The notes under the pieces: model-generated
Database searches by the model: none
Seen by the model: the letters and a program-made list of their open reading frames with translations, nothing else
Told to the model about the DNA's origin: nothing
Shown: one piece after another, positions 24,965 to 35,856 of the stretch
Layout of the letters: each line of letters opens with the position of its first letter
How positions within the stretch are numbered: position 1 is the first letter of the stretch
Translations under genes and position numbers: made by a program
Assembly: GCA_019054805.1 (NCBI GenBank)
Contig: JAHQIY010000014.1
Location: 2,380,251-2,444,250 of the forward strand
Direction of reading: 5' to 3'
DNA length: 64,000 bases
DNA from: Brachionus manjavacas
Lineage: Eukaryota; Rotifera; Eurotatoria; Ploima; Brachionidae

Positions 24965-27694
24965 TTATTTTCTAGCGGCATTCATTCCAAATTCATTGGC
25001 GTCATCTTGTTCCTTGTCTCCATAGCGCCACATATTCTTGTGCGATGCTTTGGCCGAGGCCAATATCTTGAAGTATTCCTGGATCAATTTTTGCAAGCGT
25101 CTCTCTTTCCTCGACTTGTCCACTGACACATATCCTTCTGCCACCATTCTTTTTCCAATGTCATCATTTTTCACATCATACAAACTTACATAGTCTAAAT
25201 TCGCCGATCTGTACTCGACATTGATTGAGAATTCGGCTTCTGGATCGGCAAGAACTAGCTCTCTGAATTGATCGAGTGCCACTTCGTTGTCGTCATCGTC
25301 AGGCGACAGCTGCAGCATGGCCAAGGCGTATTCGTGAGCCTGAGCAGGCAGAGCCTCGAATCCGGCTGGCATCTGGGCCAAATTAGTTGACTTTGTGCTC
25401 TCTCTATTTCCGTAGTCAATGAAAAAAACATTGACTGTTCCATTCGATTGAACACTCAACACTTTGGCCCGATACCATTCCTCGTCCATGCTAAACTTGG
25501 CCACACACAACTCACCTGCTTTGGCGGTATAAGCTCCTGGCACTGGCGGTCTTGCCTCCAATTCAGCCCTCAATTGAACAGTCAATTGCTCCAATTTGGG
25601 TCCGTTTTCGACCAGTTGAGCATAAAAGTGAAAGTCGTTGGTGACTTCGGTGATGACAACTTTTTTGTTGTTGATCACTCTTTCCTGCGGCTCGCTCTTT
25701 TCCACCTCCTCGCTCACCACTTTCTCCTCGACAAAGTTTTTCCATCTGCCAACGCGTTTTTCTTTAGCTTTCAGTTCGGCAGTGCTCAAGAGCGCGTAGA
25801 GAGCTGCACTGGTCGATTGAGTTTTGTACACTGCCGCAAAGCCCTGTTCAACTAGGCCTACAGCAATGTTTTGTCCGTCCAAAGTAGTTATCTGACCGAT
25901 GAAATTTCCGACTTTGTCTATTCCTTCGACTTCCACACGGACCTCGTGATGCATGCAATGGGTTTTGGTGTACAAAAAGGCTTGTTCGGCAAATTGCTCG
26001 CTGGGAGCGGCGGCACCATTGGCCGAAGGACGCGCCATGCGCGGACAATCAATGCTCGACAACAGCAGCGTAATGATGCACGTTTCTTTTGGCAGATAGA
26101 GCTTGAGTCTAGAGCCAGATGAAATGTACTCGACGAGAGCGTCCATCTTTCCGCTGCGTTGCAAAAATGGCAAGAATTGTTTGGCTTTGTTGACATCAGT
26201 TGAGACGTCGGCCACTCTCATTGTGGTAGGCTCCTTGGGAGAGTGCAGGCCGATTTTTTTCTTTTCTGCACGGGTTTCGGCCGACAAGAGGTCGTCGTAG
26301 CGCGACGACCGTTGATTGTCCTCTTGCTTGTATCTGATCACTTTGGCCAGACCCTGACTGACCAACGCTTCGGCCACATTTGTTTCGGCCAACATCACCG
26401 TGCAGCACACTTTTTCCGGATAGTCGTTGGACTTGGGCTGCACGTAGTCAACAGTCAAATTGACTTTTTTGCCAATTAATTTCTTGCGCAGGAACTCTCT
26501 GGCCTCGAACATGTATGGCACATCGTACAGTTGATTTCCTTTTTTGTCTGCTTTTGGCGTAAAGTCAGCAAAGTCAGCAATCCTTGGCGCTCTAATGCTG
26601 GACAAGAATACTTTTTTCAAAGTGCCATCGCTTAGCTTGACCACAAGACCATCGGCGTTGGCTATTTCGACCACTTTGCCACTCAGCTTTCGGTTCGACT
26701 CGTCGCCACCGCTCTTGAGCTCGGTGTAGTTCTTCCACAAGCGAACTTTGGCCATTTTGGCGCTCTTTTCAGCATCACGGTACTTCTGAGTCCCACTAGT
26801 CACATTGCCCATTGACCAGTCGACACACTTTGCCAATCCTTCCTTAAGCAAATATTCCGATATGTTGCCATTGGGATGCAGAACAGTTCCGAGCAATATT
26901 CCGTTTGATTTGTTCGACAGGCCTTCCAGAATTACTTTGACATCCCGTTGAAGCAACCTGGTCTCGACAAATTGTTTGGCTTCGTCGGCAAACGGCTCAG
27001 GAACCTCTTGGTCGCCTTCGCGCTTAAATCCCGGACACTTGACGCCCGACAGCTGCACCGTGACTAAATTGTAGGACGGCAAGAGTAGCAGTCTAAGGGT
27101 GCTTCCATCGCGCACAAATTCAACGATGGCGTCCTGAGGTTTTTGAGCAAACGAGTCAACAAAACTGCTCGGGTTGTCCAAAGTGTACTTGATGTCTCTG
27201 ACGTGATCCGATTCAGGCTCTTTGCACCATTTGCCTAAGTTTTTCGATTTAGCCTGGTCCTCTAGGCCCACTAGCAAAGTCTCGGTCTCTGTTGGCTTGT
27301 TCAGTCGCCTTACCTCTGCCAATCCAGCTGAGATCATGGCCTCGTTAATGTTCTCTCCTGTGCTCGGATCCCGGCCCAGGAATAAAACACCACGGTCCAC
27401 ATTCTGAGCATTGGCGTCCTTAACAAAGCACACTTCTTTGCCCACGAGTTTTTTGCGCAGGAACTCGCGTGCCTCAAATGCATACGGCTGGTCGTTCTCG
27501 ACCACACTATCTGGAGAATTTGGGTTCACTCTGCGGCCCAAACGTGGCGCTGTTATGCTCGACAGCATCAAAGTTTTTTCAAGACTTTTGCTGCCAAGAG
27601 ACTTAATGACTACACAATCGCCTGATGTCACTTGCTTGACTATACCACGATATAGTTGCGGCGCTGCTTGAGGTTTTTGTGAATTGGCGGCCAT
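24965..27694 (-). CDS. SND1: Tudor-SN / staphylococcal nuclease domain protein 1
   Basis: Multifunctional RNA-binding protein (RISC, splicing, transcriptional coactivation, stress granules). I place the start at the ATG at 27694 (MAANSQKPQ), which gives 909 aa, close to human SND1 (about 910). The 37 residues of open frame upstream are AT-rich, basic and unlike the family. Four SNase-like OB folds occupy roughly 13-155, 180-320, 330-485 and 510-650, with repeated core phrases such as LSSITAPRLGRR and LSSIRAPRIAD, and YAFEAREFLRKKLVGKEV with its third-repeat match. A Tudor domain lies at about 715-780 (DEEWYRAKV, FFIDYGN), then a half SNase fold to the C-terminus. The gene is intronless over 2.7 kb, unlike the intron-rich genes downstream. 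CAAAAG lies 9 nt before the ATG, a possible splice acceptor. Confidence 0.96.
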   Translation of the reverse strand: MAANSQKPQAAPQLYRGIVKQVTSGDCVVIKSLGSKSLEKTLMLSSITAPRLGRRVNPNSPDSVVENDQPYAFEAREFLRKKLVGKEVCFVKDANAQNVDRGVLFLGRDPSTGENINEAMISAGLAEVRRLNKPTETETLLVGLEDQAKSKNLGKWCKEPESDHVRDIKYTLDNPSSFVDSFAQKPQDAIVEFVRDGSTLRLLLLPSYNLVTVQLSGVKCPGFKREGDQEVPEPFADEAKQFVETRLLQRDVKVILEGLSNKSNGILLGTVLHPNGNISEYLLKEGLAKCVDWSMGNVTSGTQKYRDAEKSAKMAKVRLWKNYTELKSGGDESNRKLSGKVVEIANADGLVVKLSDGTLKKVFLSSIRAPRIADFADFTPKADKKGNQLYDVPYMFEAREFLRKKLIGKKVNLTVDYVQPKSNDYPEKVCCTVMLAETNVAEALVSQGLAKVIRYKQEDNQRSSRYDDLLSAETRAEKKKIGLHSPKEPTTMRVADVSTDVNKAKQFLPFLQRSGKMDALVEYISSGSRLKLYLPKETCIITLLLSSIDCPRMARPSANGAAAPSEQFAEQAFLYTKTHCMHHEVRVEVEGIDKVGNFIGQITTLDGQNIAVGLVEQGFAAVYKTQSTSAALYALLSTAELKAKEKRVGRWKNFVEEKVVSEEVEKSEPQERVINNKKVVITEVTNDFHFYAQLVENGPKLEQLTVQLRAELEARPPVPGAYTAKAGELCVAKFSMDEEWYRAKVLSVQSNGTVNVFFIDYGNRESTKSTNLAQMPAGFEALPAQAHEYALAMLQLSPDDDDNEVALDQFRELVLADPEAEFSINVEYRSANLDYVSLYDVKNDDIGKRMVAEGYVSVDKSRKERRLQKLIQEYFKILASAKASHKNMWRYGDKEQDDANEFGMNAARK

Positions 27695-29373
27695 TGATTG
27701 CGGCTTTTGAAAAAATTTTTTTTTTTTTCTATAAACTAAACTACAAAATAAAGAGAATAAAAGATAAGTTTTATAAGTTTTTATTTTTTTATCGATGTGG
27801 CATTTCAATGACCTTAACTTGAGTTTTTTTTTATTTTTTGTTTTCTTTTTCTCTAAGTATTCGTGTACACGAAAATATACGGTAATCTATTCAAATGAAG
27901 AAATAAATGTTTGAATTAAAGTGAAAGATTTTGAAATAAAATTTGATGACGATGTGAAGTTTTTGAATGAGACAGGGTGATGGTTGAAAGTAAATGTTTA
28001 GTGAATGGTTTGAAATTTTTGCATTCGTTTGCAACGCCGTAATTTAAAGTCTAATTTATCCCAATAAATAATAAAGTGTATATGCGCTAATTTTGAAAAG
28101 AAATTAGTCTTAATTTCTTACTTTGAATTCTTAAAAAATGACAATAAAAAACACACTTTAGTTATACTGTTGGTTTAAAAGATCCTTTCTATATTGCAAA
28201 CCAAAGTTTAATTTTTATTCAGACTTGCCATAAAGTTGAGAACAATTTATGCTTTAAAATTATACTAGATGTTCATTTCAGCCTTTAATGAACCTTTTTA
28301 AAAATTAAAATATCTAAATTGAAAAAAATAGTTTTAATTTAAATTTAAAATTGGTAATTCAATTTTTGCAGAATTAAATGATAAGGTAATTGAGTTCAAC
28401 GAACAAAACAAATGTTTTGATGAAAAAGATCTAAAAAAATTTACTAATTTAGTGAATAAGTTAAGATTTTCTCTCTTGAAAAAATAAACAGCTTTTGATG
28501 ATTTTCTTTAAGATTAAAAATTATTTATTCCTTTTGTTAATGTTCTAATTATTAATTCGCAATTTTTATAAAATAATGTGAAGTTTTTTTAATCCGAAAC
28601 AAAATTGAAAATTCTTTTATAAAATTTTAAATAATCAGATTAAATTTAAATTCAATAGTTGAAAATGTTCATAAATATACAAACCCTTCATTTAACACTT
28701 TCAAAGTTTTTTCAACATTTATTTTCTATTTTACTTTTTAAAAGGTTAGAATCATATTAATCAATAGTATTTTTCAATTAAAAGTTTTTAATGCTTTTCA
28801 AATTTTTTAATATTCTAAGATTACTTTGAATAAGCAGAATCCGTTCATGGGAATATTTTTGAATGAAGTTATCGTAAGAAGAATACTAACTTTGAAAAAT
28901 TAACTTGTTTCCAAACGAGTTGAGCCAATTTTGATATTTCGATTTGTCCAAAAAAAAAGGCACCTAATAAATAGATTTTATCTATCAAAGAAGTTATAAG
29001 AATTTTGTAATTTATATCAAAAAAATTACTGTTTATGACGTTTGTCATAAAAATAAGATTTTAGAAAATTGATCCTTTTACAAGTAGATACCAACTGATT
29101 AAGATTTTTAGATATTTTGCAAAAAAAACTAAATTCGTTCTATTTAAACATGAAAATGCTTGGAACTTAAAATTATTTTTTTATTTGAAAAAAATATTTG
29201 ATACATTGCACTTTTTCAATGTTATTTCAAAAGTAGATACATTTTGTAATTCAAATAAAAATAATTAAACCAAGTTATTTTCTAAATAAATAAAAAATTT
29301 ATGCTTTAAAATTATACCGGATATTGATTTCAAGGGTCTTAAATATTAAAATAAAGAGGTCTTGTCCAATATA

Positions 29374-29606
29374 TGATCACTTGATCACAAAAAATGTGAT
29401 CATTTTAATAATGCTGGTTTTATGAACAAGACTGATCACCAAATCGATGATCACACAATATGTGATCAAATGATTGATCACGAGAATTTTAACACCGATC
29501 ACTAAAAAAATTTTACTGATCACGCTTGAATAAATTTCATTTGGATAATCTCATACTAAAAATATGATTAAAATAGCAATCTTTATAATATATACTGATC
29601 ATTAAA
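29374..29606. repeat. TGATCA-rich cluster
   Basis: Nine TGATCA hexamers (plus one CGATCA) occur within about 230 bp, several as (A/T)TGATCAC. GTCTTGTCC at 29348 and GAACAAGAC at about 29423 form a short inverted pair around the first part. This may be a degenerate tandem repeat, MITE interior or binding-site cluster; I cannot decide. Confidence 0.5.
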
Positions 29607-29666
29607 AAATAAAATTTTCCCATTAGCTTTTCTTGATAAAAAGATGTCACATTGATAAAAATATAA

Positions 29667-30200
29667 ATTATTATTATTATTATTATTTATTTCAAAAAAT
29701 TACGCCAAATTTGGCGATGTTAAAAAAAAATAAAATAAAATAAAAAGTGTTTCAGTTTTGAAATCTTTTTTATATAATCATTCTTACGCTCACCAAGCTT
29801 AAAATTTGTAATATATAAAATGAATGAATGTCTCGAATCAAATAATAAAAATGAATTTTGAAAGCGAAGATTTAAAACTTTTTGAGAAAATATTCTAAAT
29901 AAATAAATAAGTTGATTAATTTTATAAAAATTGTCATAAAAATGTTAGAAATCAGCCATAAAGAAATCTTAATGAATTGAAATATTAATAAGTTTATTTT
30001 TTATTTATTTTTTTTTAATTTTTACTCAAATTTAACGTTAATTTTCTTTTTTATTTTTTATCAATAAAGTCTTAAGTGTTTGCATTTTATTTTTTATTTA
30101 TTAGTTAAACTACAACGCTGTGTCAATGCATTGTAATTATTATTATTATTATTATAATTTATTTCAAATATTACGCCATGTTCGGCGATGTTTAAAATTT
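29667..30200. repeat. two copies of a LINE-like tail
   Basis: An (ATT)n run followed by TTTATTTCAAAAAATTACGC and CAAATTTGGCGATGTT occurs at 29667-29730. A near copy (TAATTTATTTCAAATATTACGCCATGTTCGGCGATGTTT) occurs at about 30137-30197. A more diverged relative may lie at 39138-39180. Read on the minus strand each ends in ATAAATAATAATAAT, as expected of a 3'-truncated LINE tail. Confidence 0.5.
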
Positions 30201-30498
30201 GAATTAAAAAAAAAATTAAAATAAGAAAGATAAATTCATGTACAAAAAATTACGTAATTTTTTGCATTCATTTTACAATTTATCTAAATTTTGCATTATT
30301 GAATATTGTTTTTTAAAAAAAAACAAACAGTAAAATACAAAAATAATTTAAATCCAAAAACGTTTGTAATTAATATTAAATTTTAGTAATGTTAGATGCT
30401 AAACTAATATAGAAAAAGTCTCAGGCAAAAAAATTTAGTTCATAGAAAATTCATCAATTTTATTTAAATAGAAATTTTAGACTTTTAAAATTAAATTT

Positions 30499-31899
30499 CT
30501 AAATTTGTGAGTAATGGAAAGCTTTGAAATCAAATGCTTTTGCCATTTTTCCATCTCCACTTTCCTCATTAGTTTTATTCTCGACATAGTGGGTATTTCT
30601 TAGACAACGCTCACACAAAAACGTTGGATCATCAACTGCATACTTGGAATTACAAACTATCCATCTATATTTAAAAAAATGCAAATTCTTATATTGAATG
30701 TAAACTCAATTTACTTTGCGTAAATCTTATTACAACACCAACAAAATGTGAATCGTCCTCTTGATTTGTCTTTTAAAATTGGATATTTAGATCTGATATA
30801 GCAATCACTCGAAGGATTAACAAGCCTTAAAAAAAAAAGAAAAAAAAATTAATTCCTTTAAAGCTGTGAGTATTTAATAATGTTACTTGACACTAGTAAA
30901 AATGATCAGATGTTCACAGTTTCCCAAATGATTATATAAATATGGGAAGCCAATTTTTATTGTTAAATCAACAAATTTAGTTTCCTCCATTTTTTTTGAT
31001 TCCAAAATAGCTATTCTATTTTCTGTCGCCCATTTTCTTACGTTTCTTAAAAAAAATAATTCTTTTTTATTCATTCAATTCTAATTAAATTCAAAATACT
31101 CGCTACAATCATTATTTTCATTTCTCATATCATTAAACAAAGTTTCTTCAATAAAAAAATAGCCCGATTTAATGACACCCTTGAAAAATGAGTAAAATTT
31201 TTTATTTAGCTATTTGATTTATTTACTTTCATTAAAGGAGCCGAAATCACTTGGTTCGGATCTTCCGAAAATTCTCCAATTTTTATTTCATTCCGATGGC
31301 AAGTTATTTTATCTTTAAGTTCTGTCAAGTAATTTTGTCCAAGCAAGTAAAAATCTTCAGACCATGCCACTTTCTACTTAAATTTAAAATTCCTATTGAA
31401 TATTGAATATTCGAATGGTACTCGAAGTTTGGTGTTGAGCGGCTGACTTATTTGCACACTTAAAATGATATCTGGAGTGGAAATCTCGTCCTCTGGCTCT
31501 GGATCGAGCTCGTTAAGTCTTGATAAATTTTTCAAAAATTTTATTTCAATCGGTTGATTTCTTCGATTGGGTCTGGCATAATTTATTTTTAGAAAATCAA
31601 CAAAAGATACATGTTCAGCATCCAGGTCATCTATGTCCATTTTTTCTTTTTGAAATTCGTCTGAATTTAAATACTGTGGACTTAATTATATTCACTAGTT
31701 AACAATCATTTGGATCTTTAAAATTGTTTTACTTGCACATATCTTCAAGTCTGCTAAACGCTTCATCGTTCAAATCTAAGTCAGATTTGATCATTTCTTG
31801 TACATTTTTGTTCCTTTTAAAATAGTCCTCTCGAACAAGTCCAATTTTTTCTTCTAAAAACTCCTTCAAATTTATCAATTCACTTTCATCAGAAGTCAT
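30499..31899 (-). CDS. SNAPC3: snRNA-activating protein complex subunit 3
   Basis: DNA-binding subunit (SNAP50) of the complex that binds the proximal sequence element of snRNA promoters for Pol II and Pol III. Seven exons with GT-AG introns keep one frame: 31733-31899, 31422-31680, 31227-31373, 31100-31179, 30887-31045, 30715-30825, 30499-30664. Introns are 52, 48, 47, 54, 61 and 50 bp; the product is 362 aa (human about 411). Family hallmarks: YLLGQNYLTELKDKI, SGYFFIEETLFND, ETKFVDLTIKIGFPYLY followed by CEHLIIF, and C-terminal Cys pairs (FCWCCN, WIVC, FLCERC) of the SNAP50 zinc region. The 48-bp intron contains an in-frame TAG, so the break in the open frame at 31374 is explained by splicing. 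The start ATG at 31899 is the first in-frame ATG and faces MARS2. Confidence 0.9.
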
Positions 31900-32002
31900 T
31901 TTTATTTTTGAATAAATTAATTTAAAAAAATAAATTTCATCTTGAGTGTATAAATGCAAAATTTTAGTTTCTTTCAAACAAAAAAAATACTTTACTTTTA
32001 GA
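31900..32002. promoter_or_regulatory. shared SNAPC3/MARS2 upstream region
   Basis: Only 103 bp separate the SNAPC3 start codon (31899, minus) from the proposed MARS2 start codon (32003, plus). Both promoters and 5' UTRs must fit here or overlap the neighbouring gene, so a bidirectional promoter is likely. No TATA box or named element is assigned. TTTACTTTTAG lies directly before the MARS2 ATG. Confidence 0.5.
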
Positions 32003-33724
32003 ATGAAATTTTCAAGTAATATTTCACATTTTTAAAAGCACTCAATTATTCAATTTGCTTCCACTAGCCTTAAGATTGATTAGAAGCAAAAATTTTTTCA
32101 TTTCAACACCCATTTTTTACGTCAACTCTCAACCACACATAGGTCACCTGTACACGGCACTTTTGGCCGACGCTTTCTCACGATGGAAACAACTAAAAAG
32201 TAATTTAAAAATTTTTTTTGTAAAAATAACTAAATTACAAAAGAGGAGTCTGTCGTATTTTCAACTGGCACCGACGAGCATGGTTACAAAATTCAAAAAA
32301 AAGCTGCTCTTGAAAATTTGAAATGCTTGAATTTCTGTGACAAAATATCAAGTAACATTAAAAAAAAGAAAATTTTATAATATATTTTGAATTAAGGCCA
32401 ATTTAAAAGCTTATTTGACCTTTCTAATGTAAAATATAGCGATTATATCCGAACAACTGAGAGTCGGCATAAAAATGCAGTCATAAAATTCTGGAAAACA
32501 TTGGACTCGAAAGGCTTTATTTACAAGAGTAGCTATAGTGGTTGGTATTCGGTAAATGACGAGTGCTTTTTAGGAAATGATGAAGTTGAAGAAAAACTAG
32601 ATTCCAATGGCAATAAAGTCAAAGTCTCAAAAGAAAGTGGACATGTAGTTGAATACACTTCAGAAAACAACTACATGTTCCGCTTGAGTGAATTCAAATC
32701 AAAACTGAGAAAATATTTGTCAAATGAAGTAATAATTCCGAAAATTTATTTAGAAAACCTGTACAATCAAATAGATAGTTTGGAAGATTTGTCTGTGTCA
32801 AGAGAGTCATCTCGTTTATTCTGGGGAATACCGGTGCCTAGTGATGAATCTCAAATAATTTATGTGTGGCTTGACGCCTTGATTAATTATCTAACAGTGG
32901 CTGGCTATCCGGATAAGAATAAAATGGCCGAAACGTGGCCTGCCGATGTTCATGTCATTGGTAAAGATATTCTAAGATTTCATGCGATATATTGGCCGGC
33001 GTTTTTGATGGCTGCTGGTTTGAGTCCGCCTAGAAAAATTCTTTGCCATGGTCATTGGCTAGTTGACAATAGAAAGATGTCAAAGAGTGTTGGAAATGTA
33101 GTCGACCCTTTCGAAATTCTGAAAAAATACAACACAGATGCAGTCAGGTACTATCTACTTAGAGAAGGCGTACCTGGTTCAGATTGTAATTTGAATTTGG
33201 AAAATTTTTCTAAATTTATAAATGTTGAGCTGGCAAATACACTTGGAAATCTATACCAACGTTGCATACCTTTTAATAAAGAGTTAATCTATCCGCTGTA
33301 TGAAGATGTAAAGTCTGAACTAAGCCATTCGGACATTTATCTGTTAGATGGTTTGAATAAGTTGAGATATAAATGCGACGAACATTTTGAAATGTTCAAT
33401 TTTTATCTAGGAATTCAAGAGATAATGTCAATTTTGAGATTAGCAAATAGCTTGGTTCAAGAGTACAAGCCTTGGGAGCTGGTCAAAAGTCAAAAAGAAT
33501 CAGACAAGAAAAGAATTAAAAAAATGCTTTTTCTGATCTATGAATCCCTTAGAATATCGACAATTATTCTTCAGCCAATAGTACCAGACTTGTGCCAAGA
33601 TTTACTTGAACGACTAAATGTTGACATCGAGCAGAGATATTTTCAGAACGCCATAGTAAATCAACATAATAACGAGCTAACATATCTCAAAAATAAAACC
33701 ACTGTTCTTTTTAGACGATTGTAA
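32003..33724 (+). CDS. MARS2: methionyl-tRNA synthetase, mitochondrial
   Basis: Class I aminoacyl-tRNA synthetase that charges mitochondrial tRNA-Met. Four exons: 32003-32015, 32068-32199, 32244-32351, 32397-33724, with introns of 52, 44 and 45 bp; product 526 aa. The tiny first exon supplies MKFS; without it there is no ATG in the frame, and with it the N-terminus ([15 protein letters not shown]) is short, basic and hydrophobic, as expected for a mitochondrial presequence. HIGH motif at 28-31 (PHIGHLY), STGTDEHG in exon 3, KMSKS at 311-315 ([14 protein letters not shown]), and [19 protein letters not shown] of the catalytic core. Length and the lack of a C-terminal tRNA-binding appendix fit the mitochondrial, not the cytosolic, enzyme. 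AATAAA follows the stop closely. Confidence 0.94.
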
Positions 33725-35835
33725 AATTTAATAAAAATCATACCGCAATTCTTTTATTTTTAATTTTAAAAAAATCTTTGAAAAAATTCTACAAATAAAA
33801 AATTTTTAAATAGCATTTAGAAAAAAATTTCAATTCATAACATGATTACAACTACCCTTTTTTCACATTGACATTGATTCGAGTTACAAAAATTTGATAA
33901 AATTTGAAAAGTCCATCAAACTACAATAAACAGTCAGAAAAATTTAAATTCAAATTGACTTTTAATATCTAGTTACCGTAAATCCTTGCAAACTACCTCA
34001 TTGGGTTCTGGTATAAAATGGGTGGGATAATAAGTAGAACAGTATTTCTAGATTTTTTTTGCTTTTAATGAAACCCTGAGTAAAATTTCGTTAATTTTAG
34101 ACTGGGCTTATAATATTTTGATTTCTGAAATTTAAAAAGATAAATGTATAGTTAATGATAAATTAAAGTTTTTGGTCGAATTCTAATGATCATGCTCAAT
34201 AATAGTTTTGTCAATCGACTCCAATCGATTGGAAAATTAAATAAATCGACTAATTTTTTTTAGTCGACTATTAAATCGACTAATTATTTTTAGTCAACTA
34301 TCAAATCGATTTTTAAATCGATTTAATAATTTTTGAATCGATTATTGACAATCGATTTCCAACACTACTCAAAAATTAAAAAAAGAATTTAAAGAATTTT
34401 AAATTAAATAACTAAATGCAGTGATACATTTTCATGTGAAGCAAACCATGTTAAATCATACCATTGAATTGTGCATAATTCTGCATTCTTTAAAGATTTG
34501 TAGTGATTTGCAGAAATGAAAAATTCAATTTAACATTGAATGTAAAATTTAAGAACAAAAATGTCATATCAACCTTTATTTGTGAAAATTTTTGAGTATG
34601 AATAAAAGAAAATGTGATTATAAACTTCAATTTGCCAAATTAATGGCTTTTAATTTATTGAACTGAAAAAAAAATGAATAATTTGCTGGCTAATTTATTA
34701 TTTTTTAACTGACAAAAAAATTAAAAATTAAATAGCTAAACTTTTATGAAGGAGAGACAAAAATAATTTTTATTTAAAATATCAGTAATAAATTTAGTTA
34801 GTTATTGTCAAAATTCATTTAATTAGTCATTAAATTATTTTTTTTTTGTAAGTGCTTTAATTGCTTAAATTATTAAAACGATATAGATTCAAATGTGAAA
34901 AATCATAAATTTATCAAAAATTTCGTAAATATAGGTGAATTTTGAACATTTTACGAAAATTTTTGAAAAAACACAAATATCCGAAAAATTTAAAATCTTT
35001 GGTGTATTTTTTGTTTCCTTGGTGGTTAAGGAATTTGATTTTTTTTTCTATAATGAAAATTTTTATTATTTACAAAAATCTTAATCATTAAATGAAAGCA
35101 TTTTATTTACATTTTATAATTAACTCACCCGAAAGACGCTGAAGCTCCTAAAATTTTTGGATTTAGAAGATTCAAAAATAAACATAAATTTGGGTTTTTT
35201 TTCTTTTCTAAATTTAAGTAGATATTGTTTATTTTAGGTAAATTGTTTTTAGAGGAAAAAGCGGAAAATCACTTTTAAATTGAACTTGAAATAGAAAAAA
35301 ATAGGGTTTTAACCGAGTCATAGGTTAATGGGCTTATGGTTACACTTGAAACTCGGGGGTAATTTGCAAGGATTTACTGTGAATAAAAGATAAATTTTGC
35401 ATTCGATACTAAACCATATAGAAATCATGTAAATCGACATTAAAACGAACTAAAATATCTTAAAAATTAAATCACCATTTTATGTAAAATTTTAATAAAA
35501 ATCATGCTGCAATTATTTTATTCTTCATATAAAAAAAACTTTAGAAAAATTCTACAAATAAAAAATTTTTAAACAACATTTAGAAAAAATTTTGAATTCA
35601 TAAAATGATTACAACTACCCTCTTTTCACATACATTTAATTCTAGAACATTTTTTAATGGTGAGTAAAAAAAAATGTGAAAAATCACAACAATTTTAAAG
35701 TCCATCTAAACTACAAGAAACAGTCACAGAAATGTTTTTTATTAAATTTTTCATTAAATCCAATCTGACTTTTAATCTCTAGTTGAATAAAAAATAAATT
35801 TTACATTAAATATTAAGTAAAAACACGTGTAAACA
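33721..35835. repeat. tandem duplication of the MARS2 3' flank
   Basis: Copy A (33721-33974 continuing at 35381-35483) and copy B (35484 to about 35835) are direct repeats. Shared strings include TTCTACAAATAAAAAATTTT, ATGATTACAACTACCC, CTACAA(T/G)AAACAGTCA and GACTTTTAAT(A/C)TCTAGTT. The unit is about 350 bp and starts at the MARS2 stop codon. Copy A is interrupted by the element at 33975-35380; copy B shows the uninterrupted sequence TCTAGTTGAATAAAA. Confidence 0.75.
33975..35380. mobile_element. 1.4-kb element with short inverted ends
   Basis: The ends ACCGTAAATCCTTGCAAACT and (reversed) ACAGTAAATCCTTGCAAATT are terminal inverted repeats. The left joint is TCTAGTT|ACCG and the right is CTGT|GAATAAAA; the paralogous copy B reads TCTAGTTGAATAAAA without the element, which fixes the boundaries. 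There is no clear target duplication. The inside is non-coding and AT-rich, with an AATCGA(C/T)T-rich, partly inverted segment at about 34203-34368 that may be a second, nested element. Non-autonomous DNA transposon. Confidence 0.65.
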
Positions 35836-35856
35836 ACTCTATTAAATTATTTGGCA

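Larger units (their letters stand above)
27695..30498. other. gene-free DNA
   Basis: SND1 5' flank, then AT-rich sequence. Two recognisable contents are listed separately: a TGATCA-rich segment and two copies of a LINE-like tail. Otherwise nothing. Confidence 0.4.

Noticed and set aside
27695-27808. 37-residue N-terminal extension of SND1
   Set aside because: AT-rich, lysine-rich and non-homologous; the downstream ATG gives the family length, and a splice-acceptor-like site lies between.
31374-31376. In-frame TAG in SNAPC3 as a nonsense mutation or readthrough stop
   Set aside because: A 48-bp GT-AG intron (31374-31421) removes it and keeps phase 0 on both sides, matching the other tiny introns.
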